A stretch of 7,935 nt of DNA from an uncultured Clostridia bacterium (GTDB taxonomy: Bacteria; Bacillota; Clostridia; Christensenellales; CAG-314). The first letter of the stretch is position 1, and the number at the start of each line of letters is the position of its first letter. A program made the position numbers and the translations under genes. Location of the stretch: assembly GCA_934281515.1 (NCBI GenBank), contig CAKQXG010000093.1, forward strand, positions 1 to 7,935, read 5' to 3'. Below, piece after piece: positions 1-6,497 of the stretch. The notes below the pieces were generated by a model. That model saw only the letters and a list, made by a program, of their open reading frames with translations, had not been told where the DNA came from and made no database searches.

Positions 1-726
1 CGGCTGTTCCATATCGGTAATCAATGCACCGATTTGCTTGCCTGCACGAGTGCCGATGGCAACCATTTTTGTAGCAAGTTCCAATGCGCTGTCGGTGTCG
101 GGCATAAATGCGCCGCTTCCGTACTTGACGTCCAACAAAATGGTATCCGCACCGCTTGCAAGCTTTTTGCTCATTATGCTGCCGCAAATAAGCGGAATAC
201 TGTTTACGGTGCCCGTGACGTCCCGCAATGCGTAGAGTTTTTTGTCGGCAGGCGCAAGGTTGGCGGTTTGCCCGATGACGGCGCATCCCACACGCTTGAC
301 CACGTCAAAAAACTCATCTTCCGACAAAGCGGTGTCAAACCCGGGGATAGACTCCAATTTGTCGATTGTTCCGCCGGTAAAGCCCAGCCCTCTGCCGCTC
401 ATCTTGGCAACGTACACACCGCAACAAGCAAGTATCGGCGCAAGCGCAAGAGTTGTGCTGTCGCCTATACCGCCCGTACTATGCTTGTCCACGACTATGC
501 CTCCAAGATGCGACATGTCCACAACATCGCCGCTGTGCAACATGGCGTTTGTCATGTCAAAAGTTTCGCGGTCGGTCATGCCGTTGAGCAGTATCGCCAT
601 AAGCAACGACGAAATCTGGTAGTCGGGCAAAGTGCCGTCGGTGTAACCGTTGACAAAGTACTCGATTTGTTCGGTCGTAAGCTCGCGCTTATTCTTTTTG
701 GTTTCGATGATGTCAAGAATATTCAT
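1..726 (-). CDS. pdp: Pyrimidine-nucleoside phosphorylase, N-terminal 242 residues (C-terminus beyond window)
   Basis: The enzyme splits uridine, thymidine or deoxyuridine with phosphate into the base and (deoxy)ribose-1-phosphate in the cytoplasm. Translation from the ATG at 726 gives an open frame to the window edge. The family signature SGRGLGFTGGTIDKLE is at residues 110-125. Residues matching the known phosphate and base contacts are visible: K81, H82 and S83 in DKHSTGG, S110, T120, R168 in ALRDVTGTVNSIPL, and S183 and K187 in GSIMSKK. Numbering agrees with Bacillus-type Pdp, which is why I prefer Pdp to thymidine phosphorylase DeoA, although both belong to one family and specificity cannot be proved here. 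Residue 116 is Phe where homologues I recall often have His. A GGAG ribosome binding site (732-735) lies 5 nt upstream and is partly inside a small 4-bp hairpin (733-743). As last visible gene of the nucleoside-import operon, it would process what the transporter brings in. Confidence 0.95.
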   Translation of the reverse strand, partial: MNILDIIETKKNKRELTTEQIEYFVNGYTDGTLPDYQISSLLMAILLNGMTDRETFDMTNAMLHSGDVVDMSHLGGIVVDKHSTGGIGDSTTLALAPILACCGVYVAKMSGRGLGFTGGTIDKLESIPGFDTALSEDEFFDVVKRVGCAVIGQTANLAPADKKLYALRDVTGTVNSIPLICGSIMSKKLASGADTILLDVKYGSGAFMPDTDSALELATKMVAIGTRAGKQIGALITDMEQP

Positions 727-873
727 TCTGTCTCCGTTACGGACAAATCCGCCCTTGAAACTTTTTTTATGATACACGGCGCAAATGCCTTAATGGCAAC
801 ACATAGTTTTTTCTTGTTGTCAATGTACATATTTGCCGACCAAAAGCTTGCCGCGGCAAGGCTACCGCTTTGG
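727..873 (-). other. 147-nt gap between second permease and phosphorylase genes, with a weak hairpin
   Basis: This gap is long for an operon whose other transporter genes overlap. Shortly after the permease stop codon it holds a perfect 14-nt palindrome, CTTGCCGCGGCAAG (847-860), followed in the transcribed direction by CTTTTGG. That could be a weak terminator or a processing site, but the loop is minimal and the U run is only four. I found no convincing promoter for the phosphorylase gene: a TTGACA at about 817-822 lacks a correctly spaced -10 box. Read-through from the transporter genes is therefore the simplest model. A 73-codon frame crosses the gap but has no ribosome binding site and starts inside the permease gene. 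Confidence 0.4.
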
Positions 874-1881
874 CTATCTTTGTCCCTTGTCGTACGGAAT
901 TCCTTCCGCTTTGGGCGCGCGAGAATTTTTGGACGTAAAAGCAAGTACTACAAGCGTTGCAATATACGGAATCATCTTGTAAACATACTTACTTATCGAC
1001 AAACTATTCAATACAGGTATTGAGTCATAGGAAGCAGCAATGCATTGCATCAAACCAAAGAACAACGAAGCCAACGCGATGCTCAATGGTTTCCAATTGC
1101 CGAAAATCATTACTGCCAACGCCAAGAAACCAAGACCTGCAATATTTGCTCCGGCTGTCCCGTTTGCAGTAGTCAGTACTGCAACAAATCCGCCCAAGCC
1201 TGCCAAAGCCCCTGATATCGTAGTGCCGATATAACGCATTTTGTGTACGTTAATACCCACACTGTCAGCCGCTTGTGGGTGTTCTCCACAGGCACGAAGT
1301 CTCAACCCGAAACGAGTTTTATATAGAATAACAGACAATACAACAAACAATGCAATCAATATGTAAGTTGTAATGTATGTTTGGTCAAAAAAGATATTGA
1401 AAAATCCTAAATCTTGTTCAACGGGTCTAATCTCTCCATCAGGTTTAACCATAGGAAAACCAAAATCCGACGGACGAAGCATAAACCAACCTATCGCACT
1501 TTTCATAGTAATCTCATCAATAGACCCAATAAGTCTTGCAATAAAGACAACCAATGCAGGGGCGATCATGTTAAGCGCAGTACCGCCAATCGTTTGGTCT
1601 GCACGTAGATTAACTGCAGCAAAGGATAGTAACAACGAATACACTGCACCAGCAAACGCAGCAACAATCATTGCCAGAATCAACAACCACTGTGATTGCT
1701 CTTTAGGATAACCTGCATTTTGCAAAAGCCACACAAATAGTACGCCGGCGAATGCACCGATAATCATCATACCTTCCAATGCAATGTTGATTATACCGCT
1801 TCTTTCAGCAAACACACCTGCAAGAGCAACAACCATCAACGGTATCATGTAAAGAATAGTCGATTGAATTAAAGTAATCAT
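874..1881 (-). CDS. nupC: Nucleoside ABC transporter permease (NupC/NupQ type)
   Basis: One of two membrane subunits of the nucleoside importer. The 335-residue protein is mostly hydrophobic, with membrane segments near residues 8-25, 33-53, 65-90, 103-118, 170-187, 215-236, 247-260, 265-283 and 303-316. It belongs to the branched-chain/sugar-type permease family (BPD_transp_2). Family marks are ERSGIINIALEGMM at 26-39, the cytoplasmic coupling loop around GLRLRACGEHPQAADSVGI at 192-210, and GFLALAVMIFGNWKP at 251-265. Length is close to Bacillus NupQ. The ATG at 1881 overlaps the TGA of the preceding permease in an ATGA arrangement, and a GGAGGAGGG sequence lies about 7-8 nt upstream, so translation is probably coupled. 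Residues about 128-168 form a polar stretch between membrane segments, possibly an external loop. The last 19 residues are polar and their codons are richer in GC than the body. The symbol follows lactococcal nomenclature; the exact nucleoside specificity is not visible. Confidence 0.93.
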   Translation of the reverse strand: MITLIQSTILYMIPLMVVALAGVFAERSGIINIALEGMMIIGAFAGVLFVWLLQNAGYPKEQSQWLLILAMIVAAFAGAVYSLLLSFAAVNLRADQTIGGTALNMIAPALVVFIARLIGSIDEITMKSAIGWFMLRPSDFGFPMVKPDGEIRPVEQDLGFFNIFFDQTYITTYILIALFVVLSVILYKTRFGLRLRACGEHPQAADSVGINVHKMRYIGTTISGALAGLGGFVAVLTTANGTAGANIAGLGFLALAVMIFGNWKPLSIALASLFFGLMQCIAASYDSIPVLNSLSISKYVYKMIPYIATLVVLAFTSKNSRAPKAEGIPYDKGQR

Positions 1882-3206
1882 TTCGAACCCTCCTCCACTC
1901 TTAAGTCAACGTTTGCATTTTCGATTCCGGACTGACTGTTCTTTTTCGGCATCAACATCTTTGTAATTTGTCCCTTAAACAACATGCTGAAAGCAGCGAG
2001 ATATACCACTACAGCAACAATTATATCCGTAATTTTTTCGTTATAAACTGTGTTTGAAGTGACGTAGAAACCACCGATATTTATATGGGCAATAAAGTAT
2101 GCAGACAAAATCACACCTAAAGGATTACTGTTTGCAAGAAGAGCAACGGGTATACCATTAAATCCTACGGCAGGAAGCGAACTAGTATTTTGCCATTGGT
2201 ATCCAGTTTGATTTGACAACCAATACATTGCGGCACCAAGTCCTGCAAACGAACCTGCAATAATCATGGACAAAGCGATATTACGCTTGTCTTTAATGCC
2301 TGCATATTTTGCCGCATCCTTATTTTTGCCAGTCGCTTGCAATTCAAATCCTAATGTTGTTTTGTACATCAAAATATAAGCAATGATTGCAATTGCAATT
2401 GCAATTAGTATAGTGCAATCAATTTTTTCTGAGCCTATAAATATTTTATCCAACCCGAATTTTGGATTTGCAACACCGGTTGCTTCAATCGGCTTTTTTG
2501 CATAGGAATTAATCGTTTCATTTCTCATATTGCTTCCGCTAAATATCCACGCGACAAAGTTTATGGCTATCCAGTTGCACATAATAGACGATATAACTTC
2601 GTTGATGTTCAAAAAAGCCTTAAACAGTCCGGGAATCGCACCCCAAAGTGCGCCACCGATAGCTCCTGCTAAAATAGCGCAAATCCACACGAGTCCAACA
2701 GGACCATGGAAATTAAGTGCAACCAACAGAGAAAACAAAGTTCCCATAAGATACTGACCCGGCGCACCTATATTAAACAAGCCTACTTTATATGCAAAAG
2801 CTACCGACAAACCGGTCATTATTAATGGAGTCGCATCAAATAATGCATCACCGATTGTTTTAGGTGCATTATTAAAAGAACCGAGCAATAAGTGCTTTAA
2901 TCCCACAAAAGCATTTGACGGATTGTAAAGCATAATCAGGAATCCGACAAAAATACCTATAACTATCGACATCAATGTCGCAACAACAGACTTCACGCCT
3001 TCTTTACGCAAAAGTGTTTTTAGTCTCGCCTCGTCAACATCGTCGGTCTTGACAAACAACGATTTTACCCATCTACCTATGCGTACGGGAATGATTGCTT
3101 TGCCGTCCACGGGAACAAACCAGTTTTTGAACCACTTGCCCACGGCAATGCCTACGCGCACAAACCATGCACCGATTGCCGCGAAGAACGCCTTGACACT
3201 ATTCAT
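1878..3206 (-). CDS. nupB: Nucleoside ABC transporter permease with N-terminal extension (NupB/NupP type)
   Basis: The first of the paired membrane subunits, 442 residues. The motif VGLFNIGAPGQYLMG at 141-155 is the hallmark of the NupP/NupB branch. NINEVISSIM (200-209) and the coupling-loop region TLGFELQATGKNKDAAKYAGI (284-304) also fit. The transport core starts near residue 73. Before it is a tail of about 70 residues, rich in Trp, Phe and basic residues (for example GAWFVRVGIAVGKWFKNWF at 12-30). Family members I recall start almost directly at the first membrane segment and are about 350 residues long. The C-terminus is polar (about 411-442). The ATG at 3206 overlaps the ATPase stop by 8 nt and has AAGGAGG (3216-3222) 9 nt upstream, which supports this start and keeps the extension in the protein. 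Third-position GC is about 60% over the first 50 codons but about 22% over a 45-codon sample in the middle, an abrupt change within one gene. Confidence 0.92.
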   Translation of the reverse strand: MNSVKAFFAAIGAWFVRVGIAVGKWFKNWFVPVDGKAIIPVRIGRWVKSLFVKTDDVDEARLKTLLRKEGVKSVVATLMSIVIGIFVGFLIMLYNPSNAFVGLKHLLLGSFNNAPKTIGDALFDATPLIMTGLSVAFAYKVGLFNIGAPGQYLMGTLFSLLVALNFHGPVGLVWICAILAGAIGGALWGAIPGLFKAFLNINEVISSIMCNWIAINFVAWIFSGSNMRNETINSYAKKPIEATGVANPKFGLDKIFIGSEKIDCTILIAIAIAIIAYILMYKTTLGFELQATGKNKDAAKYAGIKDKRNIALSMIIAGSFAGLGAAMYWLSNQTGYQWQNTSSLPAVGFNGIPVALLANSNPLGVILSAYFIAHINIGGFYVTSNTVYNEKITDIIVAVVVYLAAFSMLFKGQITKMLMPKKNSQSGIENANVDLRVEEGSK

Positions 3207-4812
3207 TTGTACCGTCCTCCTTGGCTACATCGCCTGTGTTGTCTTGCAAAACGGTGACTTTGTCACGTTTGGCGCCTGCCATGTACAAGCCCAATTCCTG
3301 CACTGTGATTTGTTTCGGGTCGAACTCTCCGACAATTTCGCCTTCGTACATGACAAGAATGCGGTCGGACAAATTCATTACTTCGTCAAGTTCCAGGCTG
3401 ACAAGCAGTATTGCCTTGCCGTTGTCGCGTTCCTTGACGATTTCCTTGTGGATAAACTCTATTGCGCCTACGTCCAGACCGCGCGTGGGTTGCACCGCTA
3501 CAAGCAAACTGTGCTCGCGATCCATTTCTCTTGCGACTATCGCCTTTTGTTGGTTGCCACCCGACATACTACGCGCCGTTGTAATTGCGCCCTGACCGCT
3601 GCGCACGTCAAACTTGTCGATAAGACCTTCCGCATAGCGGCGCACTTCGTCAAACTTGATAAAGCCGCCCTTTTGGAAACTCGGTTCGAAGTAGCGTTGC
3701 AACACGATATTTTGTTCCAGACTGAAGTCCAATACAAGTCCGTGCTTGTGACGATCTTCGGGAATGTGGCTCATGCCGTTGGCGTTACGTTGACGTATCG
3801 AAGCGTGGGTAATTTCTTTGCCGTCAAGATAGATATGCCCGCTTTCCAACTTGTCAAGACCTGTCAAGCCGTGAACAAACTCTGTTTGACCGTTGCCGTC
3901 GATACCTGCAATACACACGATTTCGCCCGAGCGCACGTCGAAACTGACGTCGTGTACGGCGTCTTTGTGGTGGGTTTTGTTGCGCATAGACATGTTACGC
4001 ACCGACAACACCACTTTACCCGGAGTTGCCGGAGCCTTGTCGACTACAAGTTGCACGGGACGACCGACCATCATGTCGGATAGTTGTTGCACCGTAGTGT
4101 CTTTGGTTTCTACCGTGCCGATATACTTGCCTTTGCGCAACACCGTTACGCGATCGGCAACCGACATGATTTCGTTGAGTTTGTGACTGATAAACAGTAT
4201 CGACTTGCCTTCTTTTGCAAGGTCGCGCATAATCTGCATCAACTCGTCGATTTCCTGCGGAGTAAGCACTGCCGTAGGCTCGTCGAAGATAAGTATTTCG
4301 TTGTCGCGGAACAACATTTTGAGTATTTCGGTGCGTTGTTGCATACCGACGGTAATGTCTTCCACTTTGGCGTCGACGTCAACGTTAAGGCCGTATTTTT
4401 GCGACAATTCCAACACCTTTTTACGAGCATTTTTCTTTTGAATAAAGCCGAACTTGGTTTCTTCCGCTCCCAAAATGATATTGTCCAACACCGTAAATAC
4501 GTCAACCAATTTGAAGTGTTGGTGCACCATGCCTATGCCAAGAGCGGTTGCGTCGTTAGGACTGTTGATCGTGACAACTTTGCCGTCCTTCAAAATCTCG
4601 CCGCGCTCGGGTTGATACAAGCCGAACAAAACGCTCATAAGTGTACTTTTGCCTGCGCCGTTTTCACCAAGCAAAGCGTGGATTTCGCCACGACGTAGTT
4701 GCAACGTAATATCATCGTTGGCAACTATCCCCGGGAAAACCTTTGTGATGTGGCGCATTTCGATTACGTAAGGGCTACGCTCTTCCGTAGATTGTTGTAC
4801 GTTGTCCGCCAT
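3199..4812 (-). CDS. nupA: Nucleoside ABC transporter ATP-binding protein, two fused ABC domains
   Basis: The energy-coupling subunit on the cytoplasmic side, 537 residues with two ABC domains in tandem. Domain 1 has Walker A GENGAGKST (49-57), Q-loop Gln98, a weak signature VGMQQ (155-159), Walker B ILIFDEP (173-179, catalytic E178) and H-loop His210. Domain 2 is degenerate: Walker A reads GIDGNGQTE (303-311), with Gln in place of the Lys; Walker B reads LLVAVQPTRGLD, with Gln in place of the catalytic Glu; the H-loop His is absent in LLVSLELDE. Its signature, SMSGGNQQK (415-423), is intact. In the usual head-to-tail dimer this gives one complete ATP site (Walker A of domain 1 with signature 2) and one impaired site, as expected for this family (Bacillus YufO/NupO, related to RbsA). 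AGGAG (4819-4823) lies 6 nt upstream of the ATG at 4812. A simple-sugar ATPase of the RbsA group is the alternative, but the BMP neighbour favours nucleosides. Confidence 0.95.
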   Translation of the reverse strand: MADNVQQSTEERSPYVIEMRHITKVFPGIVANDDITLQLRRGEIHALLGENGAGKSTLMSVLFGLYQPERGEILKDGKVVTINSPNDATALGIGMVHQHFKLVDVFTVLDNIILGAEETKFGFIQKKNARKKVLELSQKYGLNVDVDAKVEDITVGMQQRTEILKMLFRDNEILIFDEPTAVLTPQEIDELMQIMRDLAKEGKSILFISHKLNEIMSVADRVTVLRKGKYIGTVETKDTTVQQLSDMMVGRPVQLVVDKAPATPGKVVLSVRNMSMRNKTHHKDAVHDVSFDVRSGEIVCIAGIDGNGQTEFVHGLTGLDKLESGHIYLDGKEITHASIRQRNANGMSHIPEDRHKHGLVLDFSLEQNIVLQRYFEPSFQKGGFIKFDEVRRYAEGLIDKFDVRSGQGAITTARSMSGGNQQKAIVAREMDREHSLLVAVQPTRGLDVGAIEFIHKEIVKERDNGKAILLVSLELDEVMNLSDRILVMYEGEIVGEFDPKQITVQELGLYMAGAKRDKVTVLQDNTGDVAKEDGTNE

Positions 4813-4937
4813 TTTCTTCTCCTTGAATTAGAGTTGTTTTTTCAAAACGATACAAACGTTATGCTCAATCGATCATTACTTACCAGTAAGCAAAACTTAC
4901 ATACGTATGCAAATTTTCGTCACACAATCGATTGTTT

Positions 4938-5004
4938 CTTTTTGCTGATTGCTCTTTGCGGAAGCGTAAAAACATTCCGATACACAAGGGCAATTAGCAA
5001 AAAG
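4938..5004. repeat. 17-bp imperfect inverted repeat with nested hairpin
   Basis: CTTTTTGCTGATTGCTC (4938-4954) and the reverse complement of 4988-5004 (CTTTTTGCTAATTGCCC) agree at 15 of 17 positions. In plus-strand RNA both differences become G-U pairs, so all 17 positions can pair. In the operon's own minus-strand mRNA they are A-C mismatches. The loop contains CGGAA (4959-4963) and TTCCG (4975-4979), which also pair. The right arm overlaps the end and U tract of the terminator hairpin, so the two structures could interfere with each other. Confidence 0.55.
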
Positions 5005-5028
5005 AAAGGGCAAGGGGTTGCCCTTTCT
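4997..5028 (-). terminator. Rho-independent-type terminator/attenuator after the lipoprotein gene
   Basis: In the transcribed direction AGAAAGGGCAA (5028-5018), a CCCC loop (5017-5014) and TTGCCCTTTCT (5013-5003) form a perfect 11-bp stem, followed by a run of U ending around 4999. It starts about 18 nt after the lipoprotein stop codon. Because the ATPase and permease genes follow on the same strand with no clear promoter of their own, it is best read as a partial terminator. It would leave the binding protein in excess over the membrane complex, a common arrangement in ABC import operons. It may also protect the 3' end of the lipoprotein mRNA. Confidence 0.85.
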
Positions 5029-5046
5029 AGTTACGTGTATCAGAAA

Positions 5047-6174
5047 CTATTTAACAATATCAAGAGTAAGGTTGCTGAAAGTTTCCTTAGCAAGTTGTTC
5101 TGTGGTCTTGACTGTAGAATCAACCGTCACTTTACCATCAACGATATCCTTAAAAATCTTGTTGTAGTCTTCTACTTTGAAGTTTTCAAATCTCCAAGAA
5201 GAAGCAGCCGTGGGAAGGCAGACAGCGCCTTCTTTTGCACCAAGGTTAAGAGCCTTACCTGCAAGATCGCTATCCCACTTGTTGTTGAAGAATTTTTCCA
5301 AAACAAGCATACCGGCAGCTCTAAGATCCTTTTCAGCAGATGTAACTACACTTTCGCTTTCGGAAGCTTGGTCTACGTCAACACCAATTGAAACTTTGTT
5401 AGCCTTTTCGGCAGCGGCAAATACGTTTTCACAAATCTTTCCACCGCAAGAGAAGACAACTTCCGTACCATTGCTGTACCAACCGTTAACGGTAGTCAAG
5501 AACGCAGGATCAGCATTGAAAGAACCACAGTAGTTGTATTTCATTGTAACGTTTACGTTAAGTTCTTTAGCAGCAGCTTGTGCGCCTTGAATATAGCCAT
5601 AACCATAACGTTGAACAGCAGGAATTTCCATACCGCCGAAGAAACCAAGTTTTTTGTAACCTTCTTTTACTGCAGCATAACCTGCAAGGTAACCTGCTTG
5701 TTCTTCGTGGAAGATGATTCCGACGAAATTCTTGGCTTCACCGCCTGCAGTACCATCAATTTGAACAAACTTTACAGTAGGATACTTTGTAATAGCGCTC
5801 GTGATTGCATTATCAAACAAGAAACCGGAGCAAACTACGATTTGCGCACCGTTTTCAACAGCTTGATCGATCGCGGTAAGTCTGTCGCCATCACCAGCAT
5901 CACCGGCGGGTTTATAGTACTTGTAAGATTTGTTGTTTTCGGAAGCATATCTCTTGAGACCTTCCCAAGTACCTTGGTTAAAAGATTTGTCGTTAAGTTC
6001 GCCAACGTCGGTAATAAATGCGATTTGATATTTTCCGTCTTCCGAAGTCATCGTGTCGGGAATCTTGGAATAATCGTATTCGCTGTTACCGCTTTCCGTA
6101 TTGCAAGCTGCAAGAACTGCAACAACGCTGAACATCATTACTACTGCGAGTAAAATGCCAAATAGTTTTTTCAT
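5047..6174 (-). CDS. bmpA: BMP-family nucleoside-binding lipoprotein (ABC transporter substrate-binding protein)
   Basis: An extracellular, membrane-anchored receptor that hands nucleosides to the importer. The 375-residue protein begins with MKKLFGILLAVVMMF, a classic lipoprotein signal. The lipobox LAAC puts the lipidated cysteine at residue 24, followed by a short polar Asn/Ser-rich linker. The BMP/PnrA/Med signature AFITDVGELNDKSFNQGTW is at 52-70. Other family marks are SGFLFDNAI (116-124, with D121), HEEQAGYLAGYAA (156-168), GGK (244-246) and GVDVDQ (264-269). Aspartates in the last of these bind ribose in the treponemal PnrA structure. I start at the ATG at 6174, not at an upstream in-frame ATG at 6225. 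GGAGG (6181-6185) lies 6 nt before 6174, and the extra 17 residues would precede the signal peptide. It is promoter-proximal, after a structured leader of about 150 nt. Purine versus pyrimidine preference is not visible; the phosphorylase downstream hints at pyrimidines. Confidence 0.95.
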   Translation of the reverse strand: MKKLFGILLAVVMMFSVVAVLAACNTESGNSEYDYSKIPDTMTSEDGKYQIAFITDVGELNDKSFNQGTWEGLKRYASENNKSYKYYKPAGDAGDGDRLTAIDQAVENGAQIVVCSGFLFDNAITSAITKYPTVKFVQIDGTAGGEAKNFVGIIFHEEQAGYLAGYAAVKEGYKKLGFFGGMEIPAVQRYGYGYIQGAQAAAKELNVNVTMKYNYCGSFNADPAFLTTVNGWYSNGTEVVFSCGGKICENVFAAAEKANKVSIGVDVDQASESESVVTSAEKDLRAAGMLVLEKFFNNKWDSDLAGKALNLGAKEGAVCLPTAASSWRFENFKVEDYNKIFKDIVDGKVTVDSTVKTTEQLAKETFSNLTLDIVK

Positions 6175-6324
6175 AGTGTTCCTCCAAAGATTTTTTATAA
6201 AACAGCTGTTTGCTGATTTATACAATTATCACGACGGCACAAACCGCCTTACACGAAAATACGGCAAAGCTTGCGGCACTGTATGCCGTAAAACTCGCCA
6301 TATTTAAGTAAATTGCTATCTGAC
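6175..6324 (-). promoter_or_regulatory. Structured 5' leader of the nucleoside operon, candidate cis-regulatory RNA
   Basis: The predicted transcript starts near 6324 and runs about 150 nt to the lipoprotein ATG. One arm, TACGGCA (6290-6284), can pair with any of three downstream arms: TGCCG (6278-6274), TGCCGTA (6266-6260) and TGCCGT (6239-6234). These pairings exclude one another. A further hairpin (6196-6222: TATAAA, one T-T mismatch, CAGC, loop AAACA, GCTG, TTTATA) sits directly before the ribosome binding site. No long U run follows a strong stem inside the leader, so if it regulates, control of translation initiation or mRNA stability is more likely than termination. I could not match it to the purine, PRPP, THF or other riboswitch consensus sequences that I know. 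The function is inference. Confidence 0.5.
6196..6222 (-). promoter_or_regulatory. Hairpin immediately upstream of lipoprotein ribosome binding site
   Basis: In the transcribed direction TATAAATCAGC (6222-6212) pairs with GCTGTTTTATA (6206-6196) around the loop AAACA, with a single T-T mismatch. It is followed by AAAAAATC and then the GGAGG ribosome binding site (6181-6185), which remains outside the stem. It could protect the 5' region or change ribosome access. It is not a terminator in this orientation because no U run follows. Confidence 0.5.
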
Positions 6325-6330
6325 GCATTG

Positions 6331-6359
6331 ATTATACCACATCTGTAATAAGATTTCAA
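6331..6359 (-). promoter_or_regulatory. Sigma-A-type promoter of the nucleoside uptake/salvage operon
   Basis: On the minus strand, -35 TTGAAA (6359-6354) and -10 TATAAT (6336-6331) are separated by exactly 17 nt. The bases TGG just before the -10 box form an extended -10 element. Transcription should begin near 6324. Just upstream, at about 6367-6392, is an A/T tract with runs of A and T resembling an UP element. This is the only strong promoter I recognised in the window, and its position before the lipoprotein gene fits a highly expressed receptor. Confidence 0.85.
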
Positions 6360-6366
6360 TACGTCT

Positions 6367-6392
6367 TACAAAAAAAATTAAAAAATTTTATC
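6367..6392 (-). promoter_or_regulatory. A/T tract upstream of the operon promoter (possible UP element)
   Basis: This 26-nt stretch is almost entirely A and T and ends about 8 nt upstream of the -35 box. Such tracts commonly contact the RNA polymerase alpha subunits. On the minus strand it also presents long T runs, so it could end transcripts arriving from the antiporter side. No strong GC-rich stem precedes it, which makes the terminator reading weak. Confidence 0.4.
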
Positions 6393-6497
6393 AAACTACC
6401 GTAACACAACGTCGCAGACTTTGCCCGTATTTGTTTTGCCAGTCCTTTTTACAATTCATAATGCGATGATGACAAATTGCCTTAATGGCGTTTAATA
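6393..6497. other. Intergenic stretch without recognisable features
   Basis: No gene with a ribosome binding site and no RNA gene was recognised here. It holds one short imperfect palindrome, TGCCTTAATGGC (6478-6489), which also occurs at 786-797. A match of that length is expected by chance in a window of this size. Minus-strand open frames that cross this stretch run through the flanking repeats and look accidental. Confidence 0.5.

Larger units (their letters stand above)
4813..5046 (-). other. 234-nt intercistronic region between lipoprotein and ATPase genes
   Basis: This spacer is unusually structured. Reading in the direction of transcription it has the terminator-like hairpin at 5003-5028, then a long imperfect inverted repeat (4988-5004 with 4938-4954) whose loop holds a further 5-bp pair (4975-4979 with 4959-4963). 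It then has two short palindromes, ACAATCGATTGT (4924-4935) and CATACGTATG (4900-4909), and finally the ATPase ribosome binding site. I saw no good consensus promoter. The region therefore looks like an attenuation or mRNA-processing segment rather than an independent start of transcription. Confidence 0.6.

Noticed and set aside
723..944. 73-codon minus-strand frame ending in an overlap with the phosphorylase start
   Set aside because: It begins inside the permease gene in another frame, lacks a ribosome binding site and resembles nothing known. The overlap is probably accidental.
34..1023. Long plus-strand open frame of 329 codons
   Set aside because: It lies opposite the phosphorylase and the end of a permease, both strongly identified by conserved motifs. 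It has no family resemblance and arises from the codon bias of the opposite strand.
3049..4083. Plus-strand open frame of 344 codons
   Set aside because: It is antisense to the well-supported ATPase gene, has no ribosome binding site or recognisable domain, and is a shadow frame.
6175..6225. Upstream in-frame start for the lipoprotein at 6225
   Set aside because: It would add 17 residues before a typical lipoprotein signal peptide and lacks a ribosome binding site, whereas the ATG at 6174 has GGAGG at ideal spacing.
6175..6330. Known purine riboswitch in the operon leader
   Set aside because: The conserved core elements I know (such as the GUUUCUACC-like junction) are not present, so I did not assign the class.
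786..6489. Shared 12-mer TGCCTTAATGGC at 786-797 and 6478-6489 as a regulator site
   Set aside because: A few identical 12-mers are expected by chance in nearly 8 kb, and neither copy is well placed relative to the recognised promoter.
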